Part shown: piece by piece, positions 41,230 to 50,928 of the stretch
Position numbering within the stretch: position 1 is the first letter of the stretch
Layout of the letters: the number at the start of each line of letters is the position of its first letter
NCBI GenBank assembly: GCA_002256985.1
Contig: NCGO01000001.1
Span: forward strand, 496,001-560,000
Direction of reading: 5' to 3'
Length of the DNA stretch: 64,000 nt
DNA from: Novosphingobium sp. 28-62-57
GTDB lineage: Bacteria > Pseudomonadota > Alphaproteobacteria > Sphingomonadales > Sphingomonadaceae
Program-made: the position numbers and the translations under genes
The notes under the pieces: model-generated
Told to the model about the DNA's origin: nothing
The model's input: only the letters and a program-made list of their open reading frames with translations
The model's database searches: none

Positions 41230-42516
41230 TCAGCGTTCACTCACCGGCACGTAATCGCGCTGTGCAGGCCCCGTGTAGAGCTGGCGCGGACGCCCGATCT
41301 TCTGGCCTGGATCGCTGATCATTTCGTTCCACTGCGCCACCCAGCCCACGGTGCGGGCCAGTGCGAACAGCGCGGTGAACATCGTGGTCGGGAAGCCGAT
41401 CGCCGAAAGGATGATGCCCGAATAGAAGTCAACGTTCGGGAACAGCTTCTTCTCTGCAAAGTACGGATCGCTCAGCGCGATTTCTTCAAGCCGCAGCGCG
41501 GTTTCGAACAGCGGATCGGTCACCTTCAGCGCGTCGAACACTTCGCGCACGGTCTTTTGCATCACCGTCGCGCGCGGATCGTAGTTCTTGTACACGCGGT
41601 GGCCAAAGCCCATCAGGCGGAACGGATCGTTCTTGTCCTTGGCACGATCAATGTAGTGCTGAATGCGATCAGGCGTGCCGATCTCCTTCAGCATGTTGAG
41701 CGCGGCTTCGTTCGCACCGCCATGCGCCGGGCCCCACAGGCAGGCAATGCCAGCGGCAATACAGGCAAACGGGTTTGCGCCCGAAGATCCTGCCAAGCGC
41801 ACCGTCGAGGTCGATGCGTTCTGTTCGTGATCGGCGTGGAGAATGAAGATGCGGTCCATCGCGCGTTCGACCGCGGGGATCACTTCATATTCCTCGGCCG
41901 GCACGGCGAAGGTCATCTTCAGGAAGTTGCCGGTGTAGGACAGCTTGTTGTCAGGATAGACGAAGGGCTGGCCGACCGAATACTTGTAGGCCATGGCCGC
42001 AATCGTCGGCATCTTGGCAATCAGGCGGTGCGAACTGATCGTGCGGTGCGTCGGGTCGGCAATATCGGTGCTGTCATGATAGAACGCCGAAAGGGCGCCC
42101 ACCACGCCGCACATGATCGCCATCGGGTGCGCATCGCGGCGGAACCCGCGATAGAACGTGGCGAGCTGTTCATGCAGCATCGTGTGCCGCGTGATCGTGC
42201 GGGTGAAATCGTCCAGCTCTGTCTTGTTCGGCAAATCGCCGTTCAGCAGCAGGTAGCTGGTTTCCATGAAGCTGGAATGTTCGGCCAGCTGGCCAATCGG
42301 ATAGCCACGGTGCAGCAGCACGCCTTCGTCGCCATCGATGTAGGTGATCGCGCTGTCGCAGCTTGCGGTCGAGGTAAAGCCCGGGTCGTAGGTGAACATG
42401 CCCGTCTGGGCATAGAGCTTGCGGATATCGACCACGTCCGGGCCAATCGTGCCGCTGTTGATCGGCATATCGATGGTCTTACCACCCGCCATCAAAGAAG
42501 CCTGGTTATCGCTCAC
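41230..42516 (-). CDS. gltA: Type II citrate synthase
   Basis: Condenses oxaloacetate and acetyl-CoA in the citrate cycle. The 428-aa protein is the hexameric (type II) Gram-negative form: [26 protein letters not shown] at the start, the catalytic His in [27 protein letters not shown], the second His in [16 protein letters not shown], and the Asp in [11 protein letters not shown]. It is complete and ends in [17 protein letters not shown]. The final codons are repeated twice in tandem behind the stop (40992-41229). It is preceded by gltX on the same strand, 46 bases upstream. Confidence 0.99.
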   Translation of the reverse strand: MSDNQASLMAGGKTIDMPINSGTIGPDVVDIRKLYAQTGMFTYDPGFTSTASCDSAITYIDGDEGVLLHRGYPIGQLAEHSSFMETSYLLLNGDLPNKTELDDFTRTITRHTMLHEQLATFYRGFRRDAHPMAIMCGVVGALSAFYHDSTDIADPTHRTISSHRLIAKMPTIAAMAYKYSVGQPFVYPDNKLSYTGNFLKMTFAVPAEEYEVIPAVERAMDRIFILHADHEQNASTSTVRLAGSSGANPFACIAAGIACLWGPAHGGANEAALNMLKEIGTPDRIQHYIDRAKDKNDPFRLMGFGHRVYKNYDPRATVMQKTVREVFDALKVTDPLFETALRLEEIALSDPYFAEKKLFPNVDFYSGIILSAIGFPTTMFTALFALARTVGWVAQWNEMISDPGQKIGRPRQLYTGPAQRDYVPVSER

Positions 42517-42562
42517 GCCTTAACCCTCCTATTTATCTTTGCTTTGCAACCAATTGCGAGAT

Positions 42563-44026
42563 TCAAGCCACTGCATCACGAATGCGCAAAAGCGACTCGT
42601 CCTTGCCAAGCAGTGCCAATACGTCGAAAATTCCCGGCGAGGTAGTCTGTCCCGTCAAGCTTGCGCGCAACGGTTGGGCAATCTTGCCCAAACCTATCCC
42701 TAGCTCCTCGGCCATTTGTTTTACCGTGGCTTCGAGGCTCTCCATTGTCCAGTCGTTTTCGGTATCAAACCGTTCAGCCACCTGGCCAAGAATGGTCCGG
42801 GACTCGTCCGTCAGCAGGGCTGCGGCCTTTTCCGTCATCGGCAAGGGGCGCTGGGCAAACAGGAACACCGCGCCAGCCGCCAACTCGTTCAAATCCGCCG
42901 CGCGCACTTTCAGCACCGGCATCGCACGGGTCAGCAAATCGGTGCCAGAGCCCGCGTCAAATCCGGGCTCTAATGCCGCCAGCTTCGGCGCCACCAGCGC
43001 GGCCAATCGCGCATCGTCAGCTTCGCGAATGTAGTGCCCGTTCAGGTTGAGCAGCTTTTTCAGGTCAAACCGCGAAGCGCCCTTGTTCACATCGCCGATA
43101 TCGAACCATTCCACCGCCTGATCGCGGCTGATGATTTCCTCGTCACCATGGCCCCAGCCAAGCCGGAGCAGGTAATTGAACACGGCTTCGGGCAGCAGGC
43201 CCAGTTCATCGCGATAGGCATCAACGCCCAGCGCGCCATGCCGCTTTGAAAGCTTGGCCCCGTCCGCACCATGGATCAGCGGAATGTGGCCATAGACAGG
43301 ATCGGGCCAGTTGCCCTCGATGGCCTGCATCGCGCGGATCACCACCAGCTGGCGGAACGCATTGTTGATGTGGTCGTCGCCCCGAATCACATGGGTGACG
43401 CCCATGTCATGATCGTCCACCACCACGGCCAGCATATAAGTAGGCGTGCCATCAGACCGCAGGATCACGAAGTCATCCAGCTCGCTGTTCTGAACGGTAA
43501 TCGCGCCCTGAACCTTGTCCTCGATGGTCGTCTCGCCCTCGCGCGGGGATTTCATCCGCACGACATAAGGCTGGCCTTCGGGCCACTGATCGGCGGTGGC
43601 ATCACGCCATTCGCTGTCGATGCGGAAGGGCCGACGTTCCGCCTGCGCCTGCTCGCGCCGCGCGGCAAGTTCTTCCTGAGTCAGATAGCAGCGATAGGCA
43701 TGGCCCGCGTCCAGCATCTGCCGCGCCACTTGGGCATGGCGTTCAGACCGGGCGAACTGGAACACCGGCTCGGCATCGCCGCCAAGGCCCAGCCAGTTCA
43801 ACCCGTCAAAAATTGCCTCAATCGCCGGTTCGGTCGACCGGGCGCGGTCGGTATCTTCGATCCGCAGCAGGTAGGTGCCGCCGTGATGGCGGGCGTAAAG
43901 CCAGTTGAACAGCGCGGTGCGCGCGCCGCCAATATGCAGAAAACCCGTGGGCGAGGGCGCAAATCGCGTAACCACGCGGCCTTTTTCGGGCGATCCTGCA
44001 GAAACGGTGTCAGTGGCGCTTGCCAT
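42563..44026 (-). CDS. gltX: Glutamyl-tRNA synthetase
   Basis: Class I aminoacyl-tRNA synthetase loading glutamate on tRNA-Glu (and perhaps tRNA-Gln). The 487-aa protein has FAPSPTGFLHIGGART with the HIGH-type motif at residues 31-34 (HIGG), the KMSKS-type motif in GAKLSKRHGALG, and the anticodon-binding helical end. It stands upstream of gltA and divergent from comEC, with only about 30 bases between the two starts, so promoters overlap coding sequence. Many alphaproteobacteria keep this comEC-gltX-gltA order. Confidence 0.98.
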   Translation of the reverse strand: MASATDTVSAGSPEKGRVVTRFAPSPTGFLHIGGARTALFNWLYARHHGGTYLLRIEDTDRARSTEPAIEAIFDGLNWLGLGGDAEPVFQFARSERHAQVARQMLDAGHAYRCYLTQEELAARREQAQAERRPFRIDSEWRDATADQWPEGQPYVVRMKSPREGETTIEDKVQGAITVQNSELDDFVILRSDGTPTYMLAVVVDDHDMGVTHVIRGDDHINNAFRQLVVIRAMQAIEGNWPDPVYGHIPLIHGADGAKLSKRHGALGVDAYRDELGLLPEAVFNYLLRLGWGHGDEEIISRDQAVEWFDIGDVNKGASRFDLKKLLNLNGHYIREADDARLAALVAPKLAALEPGFDAGSGTDLLTRAMPVLKVRAADLNELAAGAVFLFAQRPLPMTEKAAALLTDESRTILGQVAERFDTENDWTMESLEATVKQMAEELGIGLGKIAQPLRASLTGQTTSPGIFDVLALLGKDESLLRIRDAVA

Positions 44027-44055
44027 TGGCCGCGCTTTCCTTTGCTCTGAATGTC

Positions 44056-46329
44056 ATGGCGTCCCCGGCAGCAGATGGACCTGCGGCGGATTATCCCGCC
44101 GCCGATCCGGGTTCCGCCCCGGCCGGACAGGCGCGGCATTGGGACATCCGCGCGCGATTGTCCAGCATGCTTGCCAAGATGCCTGAACATGCCGACCGCT
44201 TCCTTGAAGCGCACCCCTTTGATCGCGGGCTGTGGCTGGTCGTAGCCTTTGCTGCGGGGATCGTGGCATGGGTATCCTTGCCTGCCCTTGCTGACTGGAT
44301 TGCGCTGCTGCTGGCCAGCCTTGCCATAGCGCTCTTCGCACTGATTCTTTTGGATGAAAGCCGCTTTCCCTACGTACGTCTCGCGCTGTTCGGCTGCGCT
44401 GCCATGCTTGCCGCCGGTATGGCCACGATCTGGGCAAAGTCCGAACTCGTCGGACAGCCCGGGATTGCACGGCCTGCGGTCATGACCTTGCAGGGCAAGG
44501 TTTTGGAGCGCCGGGAAGAGCCTGCCAAGGCGCGTGTTCGGCTCCTGCTTCTCGCCCGCATTCCCGAATTCCCCGATCCGGTTCGCGTCCGCGTCAATCT
44601 GCCGATTGCCAAGGACCTTCCCACCATTACCGAAGGCGCAGAAATCCGCCTGCGTGCCCGACTGATGCCTCCGGCAGCGCCGATGTTGCCCGGGGCCTAT
44701 GATTTTGCCCGCACGGCATGGTTCAACGGGCTGGCCGCCACGGGCAGCGCGCTGGGTGATCCCACCGTGATCCGCACTTCGGATCAAGGTGCCACGCTGC
44801 GCGCGGTGCAGCGGTCGCTGGCCGATCATGTCCGCTCTCAACTCGGCGGATCACCGGGCAGCATCGCGGCGGCGCTGGCCAGCGGAGACCGCGGGGCCAT
44901 TGCGCCTGCAGATGACGACGCGATGCGCGATGCGGGGTTGACGCATCTGCTCTCGATCAGCGGCTTGCACGTCAGCGCGCTGGTAGGCGCAGTCTACTTT
45001 CTCGTAGCGCGTCTGCTTGCGGCAATCCCTTGGATCGCCCTGCGCATTCGTGTGCCAATCGCGGCTGCCCTGATGGGGGCGCTGGCGGGCATCGCCTACA
45101 CCCTGCTGACCGGGGCTGAAGTGCCCACGATCCGCTCTTGCATCGGCGCGCTTCTGGTGCTGGTCGCCTTGGCCTTGGGGCGTGATCCGTTGTCCTTGCG
45201 CATGGTCGCGGTGGGCGCCCTGGTCGTCATGCTGTTCTGGCCTGAAGCCGTGCTTGGCCCCAGCTTCCAGATGAGCTTTTCCGCCGTCATCGCCATCATT
45301 GCCTTCCACTCTGCCGCCCCGGTGAAGGGGTTCCTCACAGCCGAGCACCATGGGCCGCTGGTGCGGATGGCGCGCAATCTGATCCTGCTGCTGGTCACTG
45401 GTGTGGTCATCGAACTGGCGCTGATGCCCATCGGCCTGTTCCACTTCCACCGCGCAGGCGTGTATGGCGCGCTCGCCAATGTGATTGCCATCCCGCTTAC
45501 GACTTTCGTCACTATGCCGCTGATCGGCCTTGCCTTGCTGCTGGACAGTGCGGGGTTTGGTGCTCCGGCCTGGTGGCTTGCGGGAAAAAGCCTCGAACTG
45601 CTGCTAGCGCTCGCCCATTTCGTGGCGGCAAGGCCCGGTGCGGTGACTATGCTCCCGGCCATCGCGCCGTGGACCTTCGCGCTGTTCATTGCCGGAATGC
45701 TGTGGCTCGCGCTGTGGACGGGAAAAGTGCGGCTGTGGGGCGCGGTCCCTGCGGTTCTGGCCGTTATTGCCATGGTGCTCACACCGACCCCGGACATTCT
45801 TGTCACCGGCGATGGCCATCACGTCGGCCTGACCGGTGCGGGGGATGATCTGATCGTGCTGCGCATGGGCCGGGGAGAGTACATGCGTGACAATCTGCTC
45901 GAACTGGCCGGGATGGCAGGTACGCTGCGCCCCATAGATCGCTGGTCTGGCGCTCGCTGCAACGATGATTTCTGCGTCGCACGGTTGCAGCGTGGCGGCA
46001 GACGCTTCACCTTGCTGGTGGCGCGCAGCCGCAACTACATCGACGACATGGCGCTGGCCGCGGCCTGTGAACGTGCTGACATCGTGGTTGCGGATCGCCG
46101 CCTGCCCCATTCGTGCCGGGCAAAGATGCTCAAGGCCGACCGCGTGATGCTGGCCAAGACAGGTGGCCTCTCGATCAACCTGACAACGGGCCGCGTGCGG
46201 ACGGTGGCCGAAACGCAGGGCGGGCATGGATGGTATCGCAAGCCACCGCCGCCAACTTTCAGAAAGCCCGTCAGACCCGCAGTGTCGGCCTCGGAAAGTG
46301 CATCTGAGTTTTCCCAGTCTCCGCCATAG
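44056..46329 (+). CDS. comEC: ComEC/Rec2-family DNA uptake channel protein
   Basis: Polytopic inner-membrane protein of the ComEC family, which carries transforming DNA across the membrane. The 757-aa product has N-terminal helices followed by an OB-fold region (VMTLQGKVLERREEPAKARVRLLLLA), then the competence domain with LTHLLSISGLHVSALVGAVY and GAEVPTIRSCIGALLVLVALALGRD, the typical ComEC core. The C-terminal hydrolase-like part is short and has no HxHxDH metal motif, as in many non-competent alphaproteobacteria. Start 44056 (MASPAADG) is chosen; 44020 is possible but overlaps gltX. It ends in a convergent region with a hairpin (46346-46385). Confidence 0.9.
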   Translation: MASPAADGPAADYPAADPGSAPAGQARHWDIRARLSSMLAKMPEHADRFLEAHPFDRGLWLVVAFAAGIVAWVSLPALADWIALLLASLAIALFALILLDESRFPYVRLALFGCAAMLAAGMATIWAKSELVGQPGIARPAVMTLQGKVLERREEPAKARVRLLLLARIPEFPDPVRVRVNLPIAKDLPTITEGAEIRLRARLMPPAAPMLPGAYDFARTAWFNGLAATGSALGDPTVIRTSDQGATLRAVQRSLADHVRSQLGGSPGSIAAALASGDRGAIAPADDDAMRDAGLTHLLSISGLHVSALVGAVYFLVARLLAAIPWIALRIRVPIAAALMGALAGIAYTLLTGAEVPTIRSCIGALLVLVALALGRDPLSLRMVAVGALVVMLFWPEAVLGPSFQMSFSAVIAIIAFHSAAPVKGFLTAEHHGPLVRMARNLILLLVTGVVIELALMPIGLFHFHRAGVYGALANVIAIPLTTFVTMPLIGLALLLDSAGFGAPAWWLAGKSLELLLALAHFVAARPGAVTMLPAIAPWTFALFIAGMLWLALWTGKVRLWGAVPAVLAVIAMVLTPTPDILVTGDGHHVGLTGAGDDLIVLRMGRGEYMRDNLLELAGMAGTLRPIDRWSGARCNDDFCVARLQRGGRRFTLLVARSRNYIDDMALAAACERADIVVADRRLPHSCRAKMLKADRVMLAKTGGLSINLTTGRVRTVAETQGGHGWYRKPPPPTFRKPVRPAVSASESASEFSQSPP

Positions 46330-46345
46330 TGTGGGAGTTTCCATT

Positions 46346-46385
46346 GGCCGGGCACCCGCATCGATTGTCGCGCAAGTGCCCGGCC
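46346..46385. terminator. Hairpin between convergent comEC and TonB-like genes
   Basis: GGCCGGGCAC (46346-46355) and GTGCCCGGCC (46376-46385) are perfect 10-base arms around a 20-base loop, lying just between the two stop codons. No T tract follows in either direction, so it may act through stability or pausing rather than as a textbook intrinsic terminator. Confidence 0.5.
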
Positions 46386-46391
46386 GGATAG

Positions 46392-47060
46392 TTACGGCAG
46401 CACCCAGCGGATCGAGCCGCTGTAGCTCCCGCTCATTGGTGCGCCATCGCTGCCCGTTGCGGGTATGAAGCGGGCGCGGCTGCTGACTTTCGCGCAGGTC
46501 GCGGCGTCTAGGTCGGCCGATCCGCTCGAACCGGTAATCTCGCACCCTGTCACGCGGCCGTCAGTTCCGATGGTCAGGCGGAATCGCGTAAGCCCCTCGC
46601 GCTCTTCACGGATCGCGGCGCTCGGATAGTCGCGGTCGGAGACCCATGAGCCGGGCGAACCTTTGGGAGAGGCTCCTCGCACGGCGAAGCTGGCAGAAGG
46701 CGAAGGCTTCACTTCGGGCGGGACGAACGGCCCCACTTCAACCGGCACGATCGGAATGATCTCGACCGGTTTCAGTCCGATGCCCGGATCGGCGGGGCCG
46801 AGTATGATGTCAGGCTTGGGAGCGACCAGCGGGGTATCTTGCGGCTTCTGTGCCGGTTTGATGTCCGGCGGTGGGGCGATGGGAGTGATCTTGACCTCAT
46901 CGTCCTTCCATTGCTGGGCGATGAAGGGGTCCTTCACGATCTTGACGATCCCGCTGGCAAAGCCAGACGTGATGGCCCAGATCGCCACGCCGTGAAGCAA
47001 CGCTACGGCGATGAAGGTTTGCGTTTGTCGCTGCCGGGAATTTTCTGCTGAATAAGCCAT
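46392..47060 (-). CDS. TonB-like energy-transducing protein
   Basis: A 222-aa protein of TonB layout: short cytoplasmic N terminus, one membrane helix (TFIAVALLHGVAIWAITSGFA), a Pro-rich periplasmic linker (IAPPPDIKPAQKPQDTPLVAPKPD and more), and a C-terminal TonB-like domain (SDRDYPSAAIREEREGLTRFRLTIGTDGRVTGCEITGSSGSADLD). It would pass proton-motive energy to an outer-membrane receptor, partner unknown; exbB/exbD are not adjacent. Start 47060 follows GAGGTGTTGCC. The 258-bp gap upstream to lexA is AT-richer and should hold its promoter. Confidence 0.85.
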   Translation of the reverse strand: MAYSAENSRQRQTQTFIAVALLHGVAIWAITSGFASGIVKIVKDPFIAQQWKDDEVKITPIAPPPDIKPAQKPQDTPLVAPKPDIILGPADPGIGLKPVEIIPIVPVEVGPFVPPEVKPSPSASFAVRGASPKGSPGSWVSDRDYPSAAIREEREGLTRFRLTIGTDGRVTGCEITGSSGSADLDAATCAKVSSRARFIPATGSDGAPMSGSYSGSIRWVLP

Positions 47061-47318
47061 TGGCAACACCTCTTCCGTTGCCGACGCCCCAGGTTCTGGC
47101 GGGCCGTCCCGGAAGGGGGCGCCCCGTGTGGGGCATTCGGTAACGATGGAAACTATATCAAAGCCAAACGCCACGCCAGAAAAATCTCAACCAAAAAGAT
47201 TGATATTGACCATAACGTTGGTCGAGCCAAAGCAAATGCCGCCCGCCGACTGTCTCGGCCAACGGCATCTGATGTCTTGAAATCTAGGGGTAGCCGTACG
47301 TAGCGGCCACCACGCCTC

Positions 47319-48032
47319 TTAGTGGTATCGCCGCAACAGGCCCGCCAGCTTACCCTGCACGGCCACTTCATCAGGCCGGTAGAACTGCGGATCATAGGCA
47401 GCATTGGCCGGATCGAGGCGGATCATGCCCTTTTCGCGGTGGAGGTACTTGAGCGTGGCTTCCTCACCGCGCACCAGCGCGACCACGATTTCGCCATCGC
47501 GGGCCACATCGGTCTTGCGGACAAGGGCGTAGTCGCCATCAAAAATCCCGGCTTCGACCATCGAGTCCCCGGACACTTCGAGCGCGTAATGTTCACCAGC
47601 GCCGAGCAGGGCGGCGGGCACCGGCAGCGTTGCCGTGGTTTCGAAAGCTTCGATCGGCATACCGGCGGCGATCTTCCCGTGCAGGGGCAGTTCGATCACA
47701 TCATTGGCCGGAGCGGGCGCAGCCTTGGGCGCGGTGCGCAGCGGGGTGAGGGTGGTGTTGGCGTTTGCGTTTGCGGCGGCACGCACTGGCGCTGTGCTGC
47801 CCGGCTTGGTCACCGAACTATCAGGCTGGCGCAGCACTTCGAGCGCGCGCGCGCGGTTGGGCAGGCGGCGGATGAAGCCGCGTTCTTCCAGTGCGGAGAT
47901 CAGGCGGTGGACGCCAGACTTCGATTTGAGATCGAGCGCTTCCTTCATTTCCTCAAACGAAGGGGAAATGCCCGATTCCTCCAACCGGATCTGGATGAAG
48001 GTGAGCAGTTCATGCTGCTTGCGCGTCAACAT
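47319..48032 (-). CDS. lexA: SOS repressor LexA
   Basis: Represses DNA-damage genes and cleaves itself when RecA filaments form. The 237-aa protein starts [33 protein letters not shown] with a winged helix-turn-helix. It has a long low-complexity hinge (about 85-125), the Ala-Gly cleavage site (GKIAAGMP), catalytic Ser in [11 protein letters not shown] and Lys in [17 protein letters not shown]. Start 48032 is preceded by GCGGAGGAAC, an excellent ribosome site. A GAAC-N7-GAAC operator 20 bases upstream indicates self-repression. It lies 58 bases behind moeA. Confidence 0.98.
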   Translation of the reverse strand: MLTRKQHELLTFIQIRLEESGISPSFEEMKEALDLKSKSGVHRLISALEERGFIRRLPNRARALEVLRQPDSSVTKPGSTAPVRAAANANANTTLTPLRTAPKAAPAPANDVIELPLHGKIAAGMPIEAFETTATLPVPAALLGAGEHYALEVSGDSMVEAGIFDGDYALVRKTDVARDGEIVVALVRGEEATLKYLHREKGMIRLDPANAAYDPQFYRPDEVAVQGKLAGLLRRYH

Positions 48033-48051
48033 TGGCGGTTCCTCCGCGGGT

Positions 48052-48066
48052 GAACGAATGCGGAAC
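48052..48066 (-). promoter_or_regulatory. LexA box upstream of lexA
   Basis: On the gene strand GTTC-CGCATTC-GTTC (plus strand GAAC-GAATGCG-GAAC), 20 bases before the lexA start. This is the alphaproteobacterial direct-repeat LexA operator and fixes the motif used for the other sites in this window. Confidence 0.85.
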
Positions 48067-48090
48067 GGATAAGCAACCAATTACGACTCG

Positions 48091-49296
48091 TCAAGCAATT
48101 CCGCCATTTTCGAGCAGGTAAACCGGAACATCCGTTCCTGCCGCTTTGGCTTCAGCCCAGGCTTCGCGCACCACCAGCGCATTGGCGCGGGCAAGCGGTG
48201 ATAGTGCGCCTGAATCCTGCAGCGGATCGAGCGCCACGTTCGCCCCATCCCAGACGGCGCGAAGGAATTCCATGCGGCTGCCGCCTTTGCCCAGCGGTGC
48301 GGCGAGGCGGGCCGGAATTGTCCGTGGCAGCGGGGCCGCTGCACCGGCGCTGGCGCGCAGCAGCGGCAACAGGAACAGGAAGGCGGTGACATAGGCCGAG
48401 GCGGGATTGCCCGGCAGTCCAAGGATCACCTGCTTCCCTCGGCGCGCCACGAGCAGGGGCTTGCCCGGCTTGATCCCGACGCGCCAGAAATCCAGCGTGG
48501 CACCAACGGCTTCAAGAGCAGGCCGGACAAGATCGTGATCGCCGACAGAAGCGCCGCCGCTGGTCACGATGATGTCGGCATCGTTGGCGCTTTCTAGCGC
48601 CGCTGTCAGCGCCTCCAACTGATCAGGAATCGGGCCAAGTGCCTTAATCTCAACGGGCAAGGCTGCGGCCATCGCACACAACATCGGGCCATTGCTGGCG
48701 GGCAACTGGTGCAGGCCAGCATCTTGTCCCGGCGGCACCAGTTCATCCCCGCTGTCGATCACGGCGAGCTTGAGCAGCCGCCGAACCGGCAGATGGCTAT
48801 GCCCGCCCGCGATGGCCAGCGCGATCTGGGCCGGGCCGATGCGTGTGCCTGCTGGCATCAATTCACCAGCGGCAGAGAAATCCATGCCGGCCGGACGGAT
48901 ATGGCGCTCCAGCGGTTCGGGCAGGGTGCCGGTGAAGCGCAAGGATGCGCCATCGCGCGCCGTGTCTTCCTGAATCAGCACCATGTCCGCACCGACAGGA
49001 ACAATCGCGCCGGTGCTGATCCGCACCGCTTCACCTGCGCCGACAACGCCCTCAAACGGATGGCCCGCTGCACTTTCGCCGACCACCTGCCAAGGCCCGG
49101 GCAGATCGGCGCTGCGCAGCGCATAGCCGTCCATCGCAGAGAGCGGGGCTGCAGGCTGCGTGCGGCGGGCGGCCAGCGGTTGCGCGAGGTAGTGACCGAG
49201 GCATTCGGCGACCGCGCGGTGCTCCACCGGCAAGGTCGGAGCGAGTGCGAGCAAGCGCGCTTGGGCTTCGGCAAGGGGAAGGGGAGGTGTTTTCAC
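48091..49296 (-). CDS. moeA: Molybdopterin molybdenumtransferase MoeA
   Basis: Inserts molybdate into adenylylated molybdopterin. The 401-aa protein has the MoeA N terminus [35 protein letters not shown], and the MoaB/Mog-like core with [18 protein letters not shown] and [13 protein letters not shown]. It starts inside the moaC stop (4-bp overlap), so both are coupled. Together with moaC, it stands directly upstream of lexA. Confidence 0.97.
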   Translation of the reverse strand: MKTPPLPLAEAQARLLALAPTLPVEHRAVAECLGHYLAQPLAARRTQPAAPLSAMDGYALRSADLPGPWQVVGESAAGHPFEGVVGAGEAVRISTGAIVPVGADMVLIQEDTARDGASLRFTGTLPEPLERHIRPAGMDFSAAGELMPAGTRIGPAQIALAIAGGHSHLPVRRLLKLAVIDSGDELVPPGQDAGLHQLPASNGPMLCAMAAALPVEIKALGPIPDQLEALTAALESANDADIIVTSGGASVGDHDLVRPALEAVGATLDFWRVGIKPGKPLLVARRGKQVILGLPGNPASAYVTAFLFLLPLLRASAGAAAPLPRTIPARLAAPLGKGGSRMEFLRAVWDGANVALDPLQDSGALSPLARANALVVREAWAEAKAAGTDVPVYLLENGGIA

Positions 49297-49769
49297 GCCT
49301 CGTCTGCGCGCCAGATGCCGGATTTTCCGCCGCGCTTTTCGATCAGGCGCACGCCTTCGATGACCATGCCCTTGTCCAGCGCCTTGGCCATGTCATAGAC
49401 CGTCAGCAGCGCTACAGAAACAGCTGTCAGCGCCTCCATTTCCACCCCGGTGCGTCCGGTTAGTGTGGCCGTGGCGGTGCATTCGACGCCGCTTTCAACG
49501 AATGCGAAATCGACGTTCACCGCATCGAGCGCAAGCGGATGGCACAGCGGGATCAGTTCGCCGGTCTTCTTTGCCGCCATGATCCCGGCAAGCCGCGCGG
49601 TGCCCAGCACGTCGCCCTTGGGAGCATCGCCTGTGCGGATGGCCTCAAGTGTGGCGGCGGTCATGCGAATCAGGCCGCGCGCGATGGCCACGCGCTGTGT
49701 TTCAGCCTTGCCGCCAACGTCGACCATGCGGGCGGTTCCAGCCGAATCGATATGGGTCAATCCGTTCAT
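49293..49769 (-). CDS. moaC: Cyclic pyranopterin monophosphate synthase MoaC
   Basis: Second step of molybdopterin synthesis: forms cPMP after MoaA. The 158-aa protein has [25 protein letters not shown], then [20 protein letters not shown] with the catalytic Lys/His region, and [28 protein letters not shown]. It is complete. In many alphaproteobacteria moaC follows trpC directly; here they are separated by about 4.5 kb holding an esterase and an ABC pair. A short leader (49770-49830) contains a direct GTTTACACA repeat. Confidence 0.97.
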   Translation of the reverse strand: MNGLTHIDSAGTARMVDVGGKAETQRVAIARGLIRMTAATLEAIRTGDAPKGDVLGTARLAGIMAAKKTGELIPLCHPLALDAVNVDFAFVESGVECTATATLTGRTGVEMEALTAVSVALLTVYDMAKALDKGMVIEGVRLIEKRGGKSGIWRADEA

Positions 49770-49793
49770 TCAACAGGGCCTTTCCCTGAACAG

Positions 49794-49811
49794 GTTTACA
49801 CAGTTTACACA
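49794..49811. repeat. Direct repeat GTTTACACA x2
   Basis: Two adjoining copies of GTTTACACA (49794-49811) in the 180-bp gap between the moaC start and the esterase stop, followed by a third partial GTCTA. Possibly part of the moaC-moeA promoter; no factor can be named. Confidence 0.5.
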
Positions 49812-49951
49812 GTCTATGGAGAAAACTGTCAGGCCTCCCTCGGTGTCTATTTGGTGCACGCAAATGGCCGGAAATGCGGCGGTTTTCAAGCAAGGGAGAG
49901 CGGGATCGGACATCGTGCCATGCTGGCACCGTCATGCGATGTAGGACAGCC

Positions 49952-50650
49952 CTATCTGCCGCCTTCAACCGCCTGTTTCAGCGCCTCGGCCACTTTGGCC
50001 TGCGTAGCCGCCACAATCCGGTTCACGCCTTCGGCGTTGGGGTGGACATTATCGTCCAGCATCAGTGCGCGGTTGCCCAGAACGGGTTCGAGGAAGAACG
50101 GCACCAACCCTGCCTTGTGCTTTTTGGCCATGTCGGGCCAGATCGGGTTGAAGCGTTCCGTGTAGTCAGCGCCCAGATTGGGCGCAGCGAGCATGCCGGT
50201 GAGGACCACCGGAATTTGGCGATTGTCGAACTCGGTCAGGATCGCGTCGAGATTGGCGCGGGTTTGCTCGGGCGGCAAGCCACGCAGCATATCGTTGCCC
50301 CCAAGGCCGACCAGCGCCAGCGAGGGCTTGACCGGCTGATTGTCGAGCGTGAACTTCAGCCGTTGCAGCGCGGCGGCGGAGGTATCGCCCGAAACGCCCG
50401 CGTTAATCACACGCGCCGGGGTGCCGCTGGCGTTGAGCGCGGCTTCAAGGCGCGGCGGATAGCCTTCGCCCAGTTGCAGGTTGTATCCGGCATAGAGGCT
50501 ATCACCGAAGGCGAGGATGACGGGCGCGTCAGCCGGAACGGGTACCGCGGGGGCGGTTGTTTCGGCAGCAGTGCTCGATTTTGGATCGGGTGCATTTTCT
50601 GTAGAGCATGCAGCCAAGAGCAGGGTGGCGAGGAGCAGGGGTGTTCTCAT
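49952..50650 (-). CDS. TesA-type SGNH/GDSL esterase lipoprotein
   Basis: A 232-aa hydrolase of the thioesterase I/arylesterase type. The N terminus MRTPLLLATLLLAACST is a lipoprotein signal (LAAC), followed by a Pro/Ala-rich spacer. Catalytic blocks: ILAFGDSLYAGYNL (Ser), NAGVSGDTSA (Gly), LVGLGGNDMLRG (Asn), and DDNVHPNAEG (Asp, His). It is complete. Together with the divergent LolD-like ATPase and FtsX-type permease it forms the classical tesA-ybbA-ybbP group, where the esterase and the transporter are linked by position in many proteobacteria. Confidence 0.93.
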   Translation of the reverse strand: MRTPLLLATLLLAACSTENAPDPKSSTAAETTAPAVPVPADAPVILAFGDSLYAGYNLQLGEGYPPRLEAALNASGTPARVINAGVSGDTSAAALQRLKFTLDNQPVKPSLALVGLGGNDMLRGLPPEQTRANLDAILTEFDNRQIPVVLTGMLAAPNLGADYTERFNPIWPDMAKKHKAGLVPFFLEPVLGNRALMLDDNVHPNAEGVNRIVAATQAKVAEALKQAVEGGR

Positions 50651-50730
50651 GCCTGCTGTGATAACCGTTAGGTTTGCGCTTGTCGAAGGGTGCTTGAAGG
50701 CTTGTTTTGGCTGGCCTGTGCTGGCTGGTG

Positions 50731-50808
50731 TGCTTCGACAGGCTCAGCACGAGCGGGGTTTGGGATTGTCCATCAGAGATTCCGCTCATGCTGAGCCTGT
50801 CGAAGCAT
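50731..50808. repeat. CTTCGACA-type inverted repeat between tesA-like and ABC genes
   Basis: Arms TGCTTCGACAGGCTCAGCA (50731-) and TGCTGAGCCTGTCGAAGCA (-50807) with GAGCGGG and CCGCTC next to them, around about 24 bases. It is the same family as the repeat at 55097-55179 but with a different inner sequence. It stands in the divergent promoter region and could influence both genes. Confidence 0.87.
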
Positions 50809-50928
50809 CATCCTGAGCGCGCCAAAGGTTGTTTCCTCGCAAACGCGCCAATCCGCGCATTGAAACTTTGCTGCAGCGCACCCAAGTGCCGGTTGCACGT
50901 TGCAACCAAACCATGCCAAGCGAGGCCC

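Noticed and set aside
46346-46385. Classical intrinsic terminator for comEC
   Set aside because: Strong stem but no T tract and a 20-base loop; listed only as a weak terminator-like hairpin.
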